64,000 nucleotides of DNA from the NCBI GenBank assembly GCA_965644295.1, contig CBFFRP010000215.1, positions 62,001-126,000 of the forward strand, given 5' to 3'. Position 1 is the stretch's first letter. The number at the start of each line of letters is the position of its first letter. Under the pieces are notes generated by a model, which saw only the letters and a list, made by a program, of their open reading frames with translations, was not told the origin of the DNA and did not search any database. Position numbers and translations under genes: made by a program. This stretch comes from Paraphysomonas bandaiensis (taxonomy: Eukaryota > Chrysophyceae). Shown piece after piece: positions 22,825-33,700 of this stretch.

Positions 22825-23748
22825 CAGGGCTGCGTACAAATTGTTTGTCAATTAATTGACGCAGGTTGTAGTCAATTATAATTGCAATTATTACTTGCTG
22901 TCCAATTAATTGAATTTTCAATTAATTGATACTAAAAACTACGAATTCGAATGGCCATACATTAGGTGCCAACATAGCTTGCTCAAACGTAATTTCTTTC
23001 CAGAGGCGACGATCCATGCGTATATTTATAAGTAGCTCTAAATGCCGAGGATTCATACTATTACGCAAATCAATCATATATCATATCAATATATCAGTCT
23101 TAGCTGTACTGAATAATCTTTCAACCTCATTGGCTGTGGCATGCAAGTGCTTCATGCTGCGGTATCGTGTGTGGAGGTTAATACTTACTCGCTTCAGCTG
23201 CCTGTTACCACCAGTCGTTGCTCTGTGTTTTCATAATACATAATAGCAGACCCAGATGACGAGTGCCTTGTACAAACGTCGTGGAGATCGAGTTGATGTT
23301 TACCTTCCTTCTCTAGTTCGATTAGGAGATATTTTACAATGCAACCAAACCTTCCTAAATATCATGTTTGATGGCATGCTGCGAGAGGTTGCCCCATCCA
23401 TAACCTTTCTTTTGCCTCAGAATACTTTTACCACAGGACACTCCAGGCATTGCCAAGTCTCTAATGCTCTAATGCAACGTTTTCGTTGTTTTTATTTATT
23501 TTTTTGAAGAACACTCGAGCAGTGACTTCCAAGGCTGCGTATCAATTAATTGTCAATTAATGAAATTGCAATAATTGAAATTGGGACATCAAGAAATAGT
23601 CGCAATTATAATTAATTGACAATTAATTGATTGCAGCAAGCTGGAGTCAGTTATTATGCATTTTTGATTTGCCGTCACAACTTCAATAATTGAGAATCTC
23701 TTGCAATTTGTAATTAATAGAAAATCAATGATTTGATATGCAGCCCTG
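22825..23748. mobile_element. Degenerate hAT-family DNA transposon (924 bp)
   Basis: Bounded by 8-bp direct repeats and by terminal inverted repeats starting CAGGGCTGC (left CAGGGCTGCGTACAAAT, right complement CAGGGCTGCATATCAAA). The subterminal DNA is packed with CAATTAATTG palindromes. Inside is a decayed transposase C-terminus on the minus strand. A second left-end-like sequence (AGGCTGCGTATCAATTAA, from about 23529) lies within the element. The right 220 bp therefore look like a short non-autonomous copy sharing the right end. Confidence 0.85.
22980..23165 (-). pseudogene. hAT transposase C-terminal dimerisation remnant
   Basis: The minus strand encodes a recognisable hAT dimerisation motif, ATANEVERLFSTAKTD, and after an in-frame stop and a short gap continues MNPRHLELL and DRRLWKEITF. 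In intact hAT transposases this is the conserved segment with SERxFS followed by LxPxxLE and a final Trp. The stop codon and the lack of any upstream catalytic domain within 924 bp show that it is dead. Confidence 0.7.
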
Positions 23749-23756
23749 CTGTATAC
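23749..23756. repeat. 8-bp target duplication of the hAT element, right
   Basis: CTGTATAC, identical to 22817-22824. Confidence 0.85.
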
Positions 23757-24160
23757 TAGACGGCTAAGCGAACCACACAACTTTTTTTCATGCTAGCCGT
23801 ATAGGTGTATAGTAAGTTGATGAATCAATATGAGTGAATTTCGTCGTCAGCATGCCCACACACCACACAGAGGCCTGAGACTACTGCTTTCTCATTTCTG
23901 TGAGAATTTTGACTATACTACATACAATTATTCGCAGAGTGACTTTAGAGATACCAGCACCCTCATGCTGGAGTGTATTCACTGGACTGTCGTCAGTATT
24001 GGTATTTATTTCATTGCTTACGGAATATCCATGCACTCTGTATTCGTCAATGTGTCAAATACGCAGTCACAAGAAAAGATATATCAATTAATTGAGTCAA
24101 AAGACACTGTTTTGTTAATATCCACCCCATTCACGTTTTCATTCAAATGATTACTACAGC
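23757..24160. other. Intergenic
   Basis: Between the hAT element and the TMCO1 stop codon. An ORF of 106 codons starts with ATG at 23830 (+). It has one hydrophobic stretch but no recognisable domain and runs tail-to-tail into TMCO1, so it is not called as a gene. Confidence 0.35.
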
Positions 24161-24797
24161 TTAATCTTCCTTGACGGAACTCAATTGGTTCATTTGATCA
24201 AACATAGAGCCAACCCCTTTTGGTGTTCCATTCCCAATCATTTTCTGCAAGTTGGCTCGAATTGCAAAAGTGCTCAGTCCATAAATGCAGCCCTATTAAA
24301 AATATTACTATATATGAATATGTACACTGAAGCGTTTAATACTTACAAAGCTGCAATCTGTCATATCAAGTGAAGTTAATCCGGAATGAGTCATTTTAGT
24401 GAATAAGCTCAACGGTTCGAATGGCAACTTCGCTACAACAACATCACTGTAGGTTTTCCGCATGACTTGATACAGCACAAACATGACAATAGAGAGAAAG
24501 ATTAAGCTGTACATTTTCATTCCTGATAATTGAGTGTTGTCTCGCTTCATGTCTTTCTCCATCTTAGCTAAAGTCTTCTCGTCCCCACCATCTCGCTTCA
24601 TTCGTTGCACAGAATAGTAGGTTTTCTCTATCTTCTCTTTAAGTCTCTGGTAAGGTGCTTTTCTATATATAAAATACCACGAAATTCCTAATATATACAT
24701 ATATGAAAAGAGCTGTAATGGCTGTGATGTGCTTACCCTCTGATAACAATGTCACTGCCGCACTCACTGTGCATATAAACACTGCGTCCTGCCACAT
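24161..24797 (-). CDS. TMCO1: TMCO1 homologue, ER calcium-load-activated channel/translocon factor
   Basis: Exons 24797-24737, 24687-24347 and 24292-24161 (introns 49 and 54 nt) give 177 residues, close to the usual length of about 188. The protein aligns by eye along its length with TMCO1: a first TM ending LLSEG then a Tyr-Arg-rich turn (YRKAPYQRLK), a charged coiled coil, TM2, the family signature VVAKLPFEPLS, then MTDCSF, and a third hydrophobic helix with IRANLQKM. It belongs to the Oxa1 superfamily (EMC3/GET1/TMCO1). In animals it sits in the ER translocon for multipass proteins and has been described as a Ca2+ leak channel. The first coding exon is only 61 nt. Confidence 0.9.
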
Positions 24798-25123
24798 TAT
24801 TTTGGGAGTTGGTATGATAACAGGAAGGAGCTATTGGATTGTTAATGATTGTGGTTACTGCCTGAGTTGCAATCACTTCTCAGTGTGTCAGCCAGTACTA
24901 TATGTCAACATGCTAGATGCTGCTGTATGTACAGGATGTAGGTATGCAATGTATACCAGGTATACCCCGTATTCCTTATCTTTTATCCAGGGTGTAGGTG
25001 TAGATGTCTCCATATATCACCAGCCCATCTGGTGTCCACATAATTCGAAATCAGAGTGAATATATATAGAAGATTTATCTATCTTTCTGATTATCGTTAT
25101 AGAGATTCTGGATAAACCCAAGT
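24798..25123. other. Divergent intergenic region
   Basis: The space between TMCO1 (-) and the TEN1-like gene (+) presumably holds both promoters. No specific motif identified. Confidence 0.35.
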
Positions 25124-25501
25124 ATGAGTAACGACCCATATGTTGTACTTAGCATTAATGAGGTGATCACTAATAGTGCCTTACATGGTCAGAAAGCTAA
25201 GATTTTTGGTACACTTCAGTGTCCGGAACAATTTTCTGATTTGGCTACTCTATCATGGAATAATGACACATTGAAAGTGGACTTACGGCTCGCTTCACTT
25301 GTGGGGCTAGAGTTCCCTGTACAGTGTCACGTTATGGGTGTGCTACAATATATGACTCAAAATGAATTTCAATATGATATATCATCTGCATCTAAAGAAT
25401 TTTATGTGTTGAATGCAAAATTGGTTGTAGCAGCGAATGGCATGGATTATGCTCTATATGAGAAGTGTGTGCAAAAAAGGAAGATTGGATTTGGCATATA
25501 G
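25124..25501 (+). CDS. TEN1: TEN1-like OB-fold protein (CST telomere complex)
   Basis: An intact single-exon ORF of 125 residues, matching the typical size of TEN1 (about 120). The layout matches human TEN1 as I know it: an N-terminal strand, then KIFGTLQCPEQFSDLATLSW (an RxxGRL-like first strand), a central LxGVLQY strand, and a C-terminal strand-helix in which AKLVVAANGMDYALYEKCV parallels the human 'ARVL...EGMNLPLLEQ' end. TEN1 binds STN1 within the CST complex, which caps telomeres and promotes fill-in by polymerase alpha. The call rests on pattern resemblance in a fast-evolving family, so another small OB-fold protein is possible. No partner gene is nearby. Confidence 0.6.
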   Translation: MSNDPYVVLSINEVITNSALHGQKAKIFGTLQCPEQFSDLATLSWNNDTLKVDLRLASLVGLEFPVQCHVMGVLQYMTQNEFQYDISSASKEFYVLNAKLVVAANGMDYALYEKCVQKRKIGFGI

Positions 25502-26502
25502 TTTATAGTTGCTGCTGTGACAATTGTCCGTATGTATTAGTGTGATTTGTATTTGCTATACAAATGCGCCCCCTATATTCAGGAAAGATTTTCATATCTA
25601 CTTGCTGCAGTGACGCCTAGCACACGTCAATAGAACTTTTGCACCTACATATTATAGCGTGCCTTTGCTACCATGGGGCGTTCGTGTATATATCGTATAT
25701 CCTGTATATTAAAGAAAATGAATACTTTTGTTTGTGATAAATATATATGCGGTTCTCTTTAGATGTCTACTTCATCCTTGTCGTAGACGATAGTCGCATT
25801 TGTGCATCGATAAGAGGAAGGTATTCAATGTATTACTATTTTCTGTAGTTAGTCGTGTGTATCGTGTGTATAAAACAATTGATGAATTTTTATAAATTCT
25901 TAACATAATAGAATAATCACGGCGTCTGGAAATTGATTAGTTTTCGCCGAAAATTGTCATTGCAGCAAGATCATTATTGTTTTAACGTCTTCACTATTCT
26001 CAAGATTGATCTCCCGTTCTAAACTTTTAGAAAACCTCCGTACTCCGTACACACCACAGCACTTATTCTTTGCAACATGATACTTTCATTTTCTGCACTT
26101 TAAATATTGGTTATGACGAAATGACGTCATATAAAATTGTGTTGTCAGCATTGAAAATGTTGGGAATATTCTCAACTAGCAGCACGCTGAAACTAAATAC
26201 TCTCTGTATGAAACTTATCACCTATATCCTATATTGTTTATCTACTGTAAGTATAATGTACAATGTACTAAGTATAAACATATACAATATACACTATCTA
26301 TAACCTACTTATTTAACATTGAAAACTAGCATCTATATGCTTGTTGATCCCATTTAAGACCCGCCACAGCTGCGACTGATGTGACAAAATACACAATTTC
26401 CAGTGGAAACGACAAACATAATACATTCTTGCAAAAAAATAAATTACATTTAACACACAACAGCAAACGCGTGGCTTCGATTTCAAGGACGACTAGTTTC
26501 AT
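25502..26502. other. Intergenic, AT-rich
   Basis: One kilobase with only short ORFs; nothing recognised. TEN1-like (+) and DUF4050 (-) converge here. Confidence 0.4.
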
Positions 26503-26849
26503 CTAGTCAAACAACCCATCTGCTTCCCAAAAGTCTATCAATATATCAATCATTTGCGATAATGGTAGTGGCTCTGGGAGTTTTCCCCCGCCGCTGGTGG
26601 AATAAACGCGTTGAATGACTTCGTCGACGTCAACATTCTTAGCCCTATATTAAGGAGAGTTATAAAAAAGAATAGCAGAAAATCGGCTTACCGAACATCT
26701 GGTCTTGGGTTGCGTTGAGTGCCACCACGCCATGCGGCACGCATCTCCTCCCACCGCAACAATCCTGCACGAGACACTAATTAAACCCTCAACGAGACCA
26801 ATTAATATAAACCTTCATTAACAAATGTCTCGGATTTTGAACCAGACAT
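26503..26849 (-). CDS. Small DUF4050-family protein
   Basis: Three small exons, 26849-26813, 26764-26692 and 26644-26503, with introns of 48 and 47 nt, join to 83 residues. Its signature resembles the conserved block of the plant/fungal DUF4050 (gag1-like) proteins: LLRWEEMRAAWRGG, then a short spacer, then LPEPLPLSQMIDILIDFWEADGLFD at the C-terminus (split here: LPEPLPLSQMIDIL, DFWEADGLFD). The function of this family is unknown. The protein is only the conserved block with almost no extension, shorter than most members I recall. The splice sites and phases all agree, which is the main support. Confidence 0.72.
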
Positions 26850-26917
26850 TGGAGCAAACAAGACTCCCTCTTTGTATAACGATTAGCAGGTAGTTAAATT
26901 TATTAAATCACACACAA

Positions 26918-27897
26918 TGTGTATGTATGTATGTATGTAGGTATGTACGTAGGTATGTATGTATGTATGTATGTATGCATGTATGTATGTATGTATGTAT
27001 GTATGTATGTATGTATGTATGTATGTATGTATGTATGTATGTATGTATGTATGTATGTATGTATGTATGTATGTATGTATGTATGTATGTATGTATGTAT
27101 GTATGTATGTATGTATGTATGTATGTATGTATGTATGTATGTATGTATGTATGTATGTATGTATGTATGTATGTATGTATGTATGTATGTATGTATGTAT
27201 GTATGTATGTATGTATGTATGTATGTATGTATGTATGTATGTATGTATGTATGTATGTTGTATGTATGTTGTATGTATGTTGTATGTATGTTGTATGTAT
27301 GTATGTATGTATGTATGTATGTATGTATGTATGTATGTATGTATGTATGTATGTATGTATGTATGTATGTATGTATGTATGTATGTATGTATGTATGTAT
27401 GTATGTATGTATGTACGTAGGTATGTATGTATGTATGTATATGTATGTATGTATGTTTGTAGGTATGTATGTATGTATGTATGTATGTATGTATGTATGT
27501 ATGTATGTATGTATGTATGTATGTATGTATGTATGTATGTATGTAGGTATGTATGTATGTATGTATGTAGGTATGTATGTATGTATGCATGTATGTATGT
27601 ATGTATGTATGTATGTATGTATGTATGTATGTATGTATGTATGTATGTATGTATGTATGTATGTATGTATGTATGTATGTATGTATGTATGTATGTATGT
27701 ATGTATGTATGTATGTATGTATGTATGTATGTATGTATGTATGTATGTATGTACGTGGGTATGTATGTATGTATGTATATGTATGTATGTATGTTTGTAG
27801 GTATGTATGTATGTATGTATGTATGTATGTATGTATGTATGTATGTATGTATGTATGTATGTATGTATGTATGTATGTATGTATGTATGTATGTATG
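26918..27897. repeat. Large (GTAT)n tetranucleotide microsatellite
   Basis: About 980 bp of almost pure GTAT repeat, with rare interruptions (GTAG, GTAC, GCAT, GTTG, TTTG). A block of interruptions at 27413-27465 (GTACGTAGG ... GTATATG ... GTTTGTAGG) recurs at 27751-27803, 338 bp later, with a single change. The array therefore grew by segmental duplication as well as by slippage. Open reading frames in all frames here are artefacts of a stop-free repeat. Confidence 0.98.
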
Positions 27898-28885
27898 CCG
27901 TATGAGCAAAAATCAGTATAGTACAGCATCCGGATATTATCTTTACATGTCTAGATGTCTAAATCCTCTACCCGGTATATAAACCAATGTAGCTCCTTTT
28001 GCGAAAACACTTTCTACCAATCTCACAGAGATTTCAGGAATCCTATGATTGGACATTTCGTCTCCCACTCTTTTTGAGTCCAACTCTCTGCCCCAACCCA
28101 ATAATCAACTGGGTGAACACAATATACTATCAGACTCTACTCAGTGAAACTCTATCTGTATTGTGGGGATTCACACTATAGCTGAGAATGTTGAAGTATT
28201 GCTCAGCTGAAATTGTAATGTTCGATTTTCGTTATAGTATCTAGTATCGAAGTCCTATCCATTTAGAACTTCTTATTGTTTGATGAAATAGAATCATTGA
28301 CATGAAATAATAGTTGGAAGACATTGTAGACCACTGCTTACGCAAGGTGTAGCTTGTTGTTAATAGTCAATGAATTGCTATTACTATAATTGAATAGCTG
28401 CAATATAATTAATGATTCTGGAAATTGGGACATGCGGTCCGAATTATTTATGGATTAATTATGCGCAGTCTGACCATTAAGTGTGCGACACTTATATCAC
28501 TAATACTATTGGCTTGCGGTAGTGCTATAGGCAGCAGGGATGGATAGCAAATAGTTGCATCTGAACTACAATTGCTCGCACTCTAGCTAGTATTTTTGTC
28601 ATTCCCGAAGAATGTCTTAATGTATTACACGCACTGATATAATACTAATCTACTTTTAGGTATAGTACTAAAGAAAGCAATAAAACGGACGTTTGCATGT
28701 AAGTTGTCTTACACACTACATACTACTTCCAAAGAGCATCAACGAAGTCATCAAATTCTTACGATTATAAGCATTCAACAAAAAGCTTGATATAGCAATC
28801 TTTCCTGTCATCTATGCTTAAGAAAAATGAAAATACCAAAACATGGATTCATATACAGTGCAAAACATCTTCACTTCCGTCATGA
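27898..28885. other. Intergenic
   Basis: AT-rich DNA between the microsatellite and the 3' end of the coiled-coil gene. No supported gene or RNA. Confidence 0.4.
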
Positions 28886-30183
28886 CTACTTCCTCTCTAA
28901 AGTTATCTGTGTAAGTCGAAATCAGATAACAAATGAGATCTATTATGAAATTTACCGTATCAGCCAAGCCACATCGAAAGTCATGCTTGTCAACCAGAGA
29001 GTCTGCGTATATATCAAAACTATTACCCCAATTTCTGAATATAGTGAACAAAAATAAATTACAACCTGCGAACACTTCATCCCCTTCTTTTTTTCCTCTG
29101 ACAGCATCAAGTAGTTGAGAGCCTCTCATGGAGGCACTTGTGTTTTGATATCCCTTAAACAAAATTACTCTGATGAAACAAAGTAGTAAGAAACTTACAG
29201 GACGCTTCTGCCACAAAGCAGACGGCTTTACGGACATTTCTGGGCGCAACCTGCTCTCTAGAAAGTGTGCATGCTCCATATCTTTCTGGTGATTTTTAAC
29301 CCTCTGCTCCTCTCTACGCCAAAAACTATTATGAACCAGAAATAGAACAGCAAAAGGATTTACCTCGCATAATCACTCTCCCTTCGACGTTTGTCTTTCC
29401 ACATCAGGGCTTTTATTTTTTCTTCCAGTCGAGCCTCATCTTCTATATGTGCCTTTCGCAACATCTCTCGCTGCAGTTGGTTCTTTCTCTCAAATACTTT
29501 GTCATTTGCTTTCACCTCACCCGGAAGTATCTTGTCTATCATGTTCCGCACCTTGCGGGCTTCCTCGTATTCACACAGCTTGATAAGCCTAACTCCAAAG
29601 GTAAAACATATGGCGATACAACTTACTGAAATGCTTACCCAGATTCAGCCTTCAAAAGCTCGATTAAACGCTTTGAGTACTTCGTGTGCGGTTTATGTGT
29701 CCTAGCTATTTTCTTTTCCAAATTTTCAATTTCTATCTCATGAGTTTTAGCTAAGTCCTGCCTCAGCTGGTTACATATTTCTAACACCTCACGTTCTTCA
29801 ATGGAATGCCTTTTCTTTGCTTCTTGCAAAAGTGAGGAAGAAGCTTTTTCGAAATGCTGACATTGGTCGGAACGAACCAAGCGAGCACCATTAGTTTGTA
29901 GTCCACTAAACTCATCCTTTAGACTGTTGAGTCGTGTTCTCATTTCTTTGGCCTCATCGTAAGCACTGTCATGAGCTAAAGTGTGAATTTCTTGTTCCAT
30001 TTCCCCTTTAATTGAGGAATACATAAGAACCAACTCCCTTCGCTCAATACGATCATCTTCAGTATAACCGAATCTGTTGAGAGATTCGCCTAAGCTCTTC
30101 ACCGTGCTTAAATTACTTGCGGCTTGTTTAAATACAACAGATGCGTCGATTTCATCTTCAATTACGCAGTCGTTGTAGTCCAT
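28886..30183 (-). CDS. Coiled-coil protein of unknown function
   Basis: Exons 30183-29639, 29588-29364, 29313-29199, 29153-28956 and 28906-28886 join to about 367 residues. Introns of 45-50 nt agree in phase for the first four exons; the 3' end after VRGKKEGDEVFAG (about 29066) is less certain. Residues 20-300 are highly charged, heptad-rich helix (for example REEQRVKNHQKDMEHAHFLE). This is followed by a non-helical conserved-looking stretch, RLRPEMSVKPSALWQKRPGY. There is no signal peptide or TM. I do not recognise the family; a cytoskeletal or axonemal coiled coil would fit but is a guess. Confidence 0.7.
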
Positions 30184-30738
30184 CTGCGCAGTTAAAGGCG
30201 CAAATCTATACAGTTCTACAAATCAATGAGAATTACAGGTGAATATAATAAGAGGTGAGCGGAGTACTACGATTTCTAGACCACCGCCAAATTATTTAAT
30301 TCATATAAGTGTGAAAAGCGACAGTTGTTTGCTACTACGATCAATAACCAGCGACTGAACAAACATGTAACGGCACGATATCCCGAATTTCAAGCCCTTT
30401 TATCTACTAAAATGTACATATTTTCTAGCAGTGTAAATTTTAGAGGATATTAGAGTCAAAACTCCAATTTCTATGCACCAATATAAAGGTGGCTGTATTA
30501 CGAAGCAGTTGCATTGCCTTTTTAATACAATACATGCTTCTATACACATCATAATAGAATAAAGTGCTATGAAGTCGAAGTGTAATGGTGAAGTGAAGGG
30601 TTTTTAACCAATGATATCTTTCCAGTAAAACTTTTAGCGTGTTTATATATCGAACAGACTTCCATCCCTTATATTCCATATATACATGTATATCCCTGTG
30701 GTGTTCACTATTCTCCTCTAGTTGTAGATATAAAGGAT
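30184..30738. other. Divergent intergenic region
   Basis: Separates the coiled-coil gene (-) from the IQ/zinc-finger gene (+). Nothing specific seen. Confidence 0.4.
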
Positions 30739-33700
30739 ATGGAGAACAACCACTCACAGTTTGACGCTCACAGTGATGTCACTGATAACAGTGAAGGCAA
30801 GAGCAAAGATGAACTTCAATGTTCATCGTATTCTTTGCTCTCTCTTGCACCTGAATCGTGTACTTTGAAATGGGAAACTTTCGACACTGATATCACGTTT
30901 ACTGTGACGCCTATTGATGCTCCTAAGTCAGTCGCAGTCAATTGTCTCTTCCGTTCGAATGAAGAGGCATATATTACTGCATGTCGTGAGAAAGTGTTCC
31001 GGCTGCATTTGTATCCGGCAGACCCCTCTGTTGTTCGCCACTTTCCTCATCTAATTCCTGTACACGAGGAACTTGGACTTGCATTTGAGCCTTCACAAGG
31101 GATTTCGTTCCGATATGAATTTTTCCATCTTTCTCGACTCGTCAAAGGCATACGGGTTCGGAAGATTGTGCTAAGGGATCAATTAAATAAATTGAATACT
31201 AAAATAGATAAAGTTGCTACATTTTTGGATATGTGTGAGAGGAAAATGGATGCTCATTTGAAGCGACTTAGTATGTTGGAGAATGAGCTTCTCCTGTTCG
31301 AGCCGTACGATAGCTTTCAATGTAGTACTTTATTTGGGTCGTTTCTCTCGCACTCTTCTGGTTGGGGAAGTGTGACCAATGCTCTTCTAAAGGAGTATAA
31401 ATACCTTCAGCAAATAGCAGAAGAAAAAGAAAACAATGCCGAGGAAGAGTCGGATGAGCTGTCTATTGGAACTCGCTTGGAAAGACTTCTAGTTCGTCAA
31501 GGTTTAGGTATAGACAGCGAAGAGATCGATAAGGCATGGACACTATTGCGGTACTGGCAAGTGATATTCTCGGCTGCACTTCGGGCACACCTAGAGAGTG
31601 ATGGTGCCTACCGAGTACATGGAACGCCATCCAAGAATCAAAGACAAACCCCTTTATCGCCACAAAAAAATAAGGGTGCTGCAGATGGCGTGAAGGCGCA
31701 AAAGGAAATGAGACGAACAATTATTAGCAGTCTATCTAAGGGGGGCATCAAATCACCAAAGCAGGGTGAGAATGCGTCGAGTGGATATAAAACTGAGGGT
31801 CATATCGACTCAGAAAAGCTGCAAGAGGATGGCACTTCTGGCAGAGAGACTGGTAAAGGTAAGAAGCGCGGCCGTGATAAAAGTCGCGTGGCAATTGAAT
31901 TAACCGCAAAGATGCAACCGCCATTACCCTGTGGGCCTGCTGGTGTTGCCTCTTGGGATGCTGTCTGCGGTTTTTTATCCGTACGCCCCCCTTCATCGTA
32001 TATGGAAGAGAGGGTTATTATTCGACAAGAATCATCCGGTAATTCTAATCTGGCTGCGAAGCGTAATCAACAAGTAACAGAGGAAGAGGAATCAGTGGTG
32101 GAGGTGGCGAAGGAGATTTCAAAGTTAGTAACTGATGAGGGTGGATATGCTGCGCAGAGACACACGAAAGCCTCTTTAATGGTGGTACCTCATGTCTCCC
32201 GTATTTCTATCTCCAATCTTCAATATACTCTTAACGAAGAAAGTGACTCGCATCGCGCCATAGGGAAGTGCCTTCTCGCCGTGGCAGACGATATTGCGCA
32301 GGCATTGGAAGAACTCCTTGTGGAGCCGTTTCGTCGATTGAATGTGTGGTCTTCGTGTTTGGAAGGAATGCGCAGGGAAAGGGTAAAGCGTGAAGGAGGG
32401 CAGATGGCAATGAGAGACAATGCGGAGGTATATATTAGTTACGTACCTTTGTAGTTGAATGTTGTTTGAGTATATTTTCACTGCGTAGTTAGAACGGAAG
32501 CATAACTTATCGCAACTTATTCTATGGGCTGTTTGTTCAGGTTGAAATAGATGAGCAGGGACAAATTAGAGTTATCCCAAACGCGGACGAGATTGTAGAC
32601 ACGGACATACTGCATAGTAGCATGCAGCGGACTAGAATTCATGTGAGAATTTAAATATCAGTTGTATAACTTGGAAAAGTTTTTATTAATATTGCTAGGT
32701 GGCAATTCCTAAAGCGAAGGCACGCCTTAAACTTTTGAATGATAGTAAGTTTGACACTGAGGGGGAGTTGGCTTGCGTGACACAACTGGGCTTTGCGACA
32801 TGCGTGCCATACCTCCAGAGAGCTTTTCGTGGGTGTATAGTACGACACCGGGTGGAAAATCACCTTAGAGCAAGTCTAGTATTGTATTCTATGCATGCTG
32901 CTGCTACTGTAATTCAGAGCTGCTACCGAGCGAAATTGGGACGTGCTCGGTTTAATATGTTTGCGACAGAAAGAAGACGCCAATGCGCGACAACAATACA
33001 GCGAATAATTAGGGGGTGGGCATATATGTTTGTCCAATGGTGATGTTGATGTTTTATCACTTAGGTACCTTGCAAGGCGGGTAGGCGACATGCTGGCCGA
33101 AATCAAACTGCAACGACTTCTCTGTAATGGTGCAATTCAAATGCAGCGAATTGTTCGTGGGTATTACACTATAAGTATCTGTATGATATATATTTAAATA
33201 TTATTCAGGTTTTTGGCCAGGCGCAAGGTTGCAGATATATTGGCATCAGCAGCTGAGGAAAAAGATAGGGACAACAGAGCTTGGGCGATAGTAATGATGC
33301 AGAAAGTAGCGAGAGGTTATATAGCCAGAAATTCCATCGTCAGGTAGAGCTGCAAGAGTTTGTTTAATGTGGTAATTGTTTGACGTGGTATTAGGTCGCG
33401 ACATATTCGGAACAATCTTAGTCCTGAAGTGCTCAAACTTGCTGAGCGGTACATGTGCGATACTGGAGGTGATCTGTGGGGGTTTCTGAAGGAAGTTGAT
33501 GAGACTCTGAAACGATATAGTAAGAACATTGAAGAGTCACAGCAACGGTGAGTGAAATTTCTAAATGGTGTTCTTTCAACGAAGTAAATTACTGTTAGGG
33601 AGGACGAATGGGCGGAAACCTTCGTGCAGAGAGTTATTGCAGCCCGACAAGACAATTTCGATAGTGCTTGGAGCAGTTTCGCAAGTGTGCAAGCAAGCAA

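Noticed and set aside
23830-24150. 106-codon plus-strand ORF with an ATG
   Set aside because: No recognisable features; it ends against TMCO1 tail-to-tail and may be chance. It could be revisited with RNA data.
26883-27982. Several ORFs of 110-350 codons on both strands
   Set aside because: They are translations of the GTAT microsatellite (repeating Met-Tyr-Val-Cys or Ile-His-Thr-Tyr), which has no stop codon in several frames.
29035-29065. A 31-nt intron in the coiled-coil gene (GTTGTA...TTCAG)
   Set aside because: Shorter than any supported intron here, and it shifts the frame relative to the following open stretch; read-through was preferred, with low certainty.
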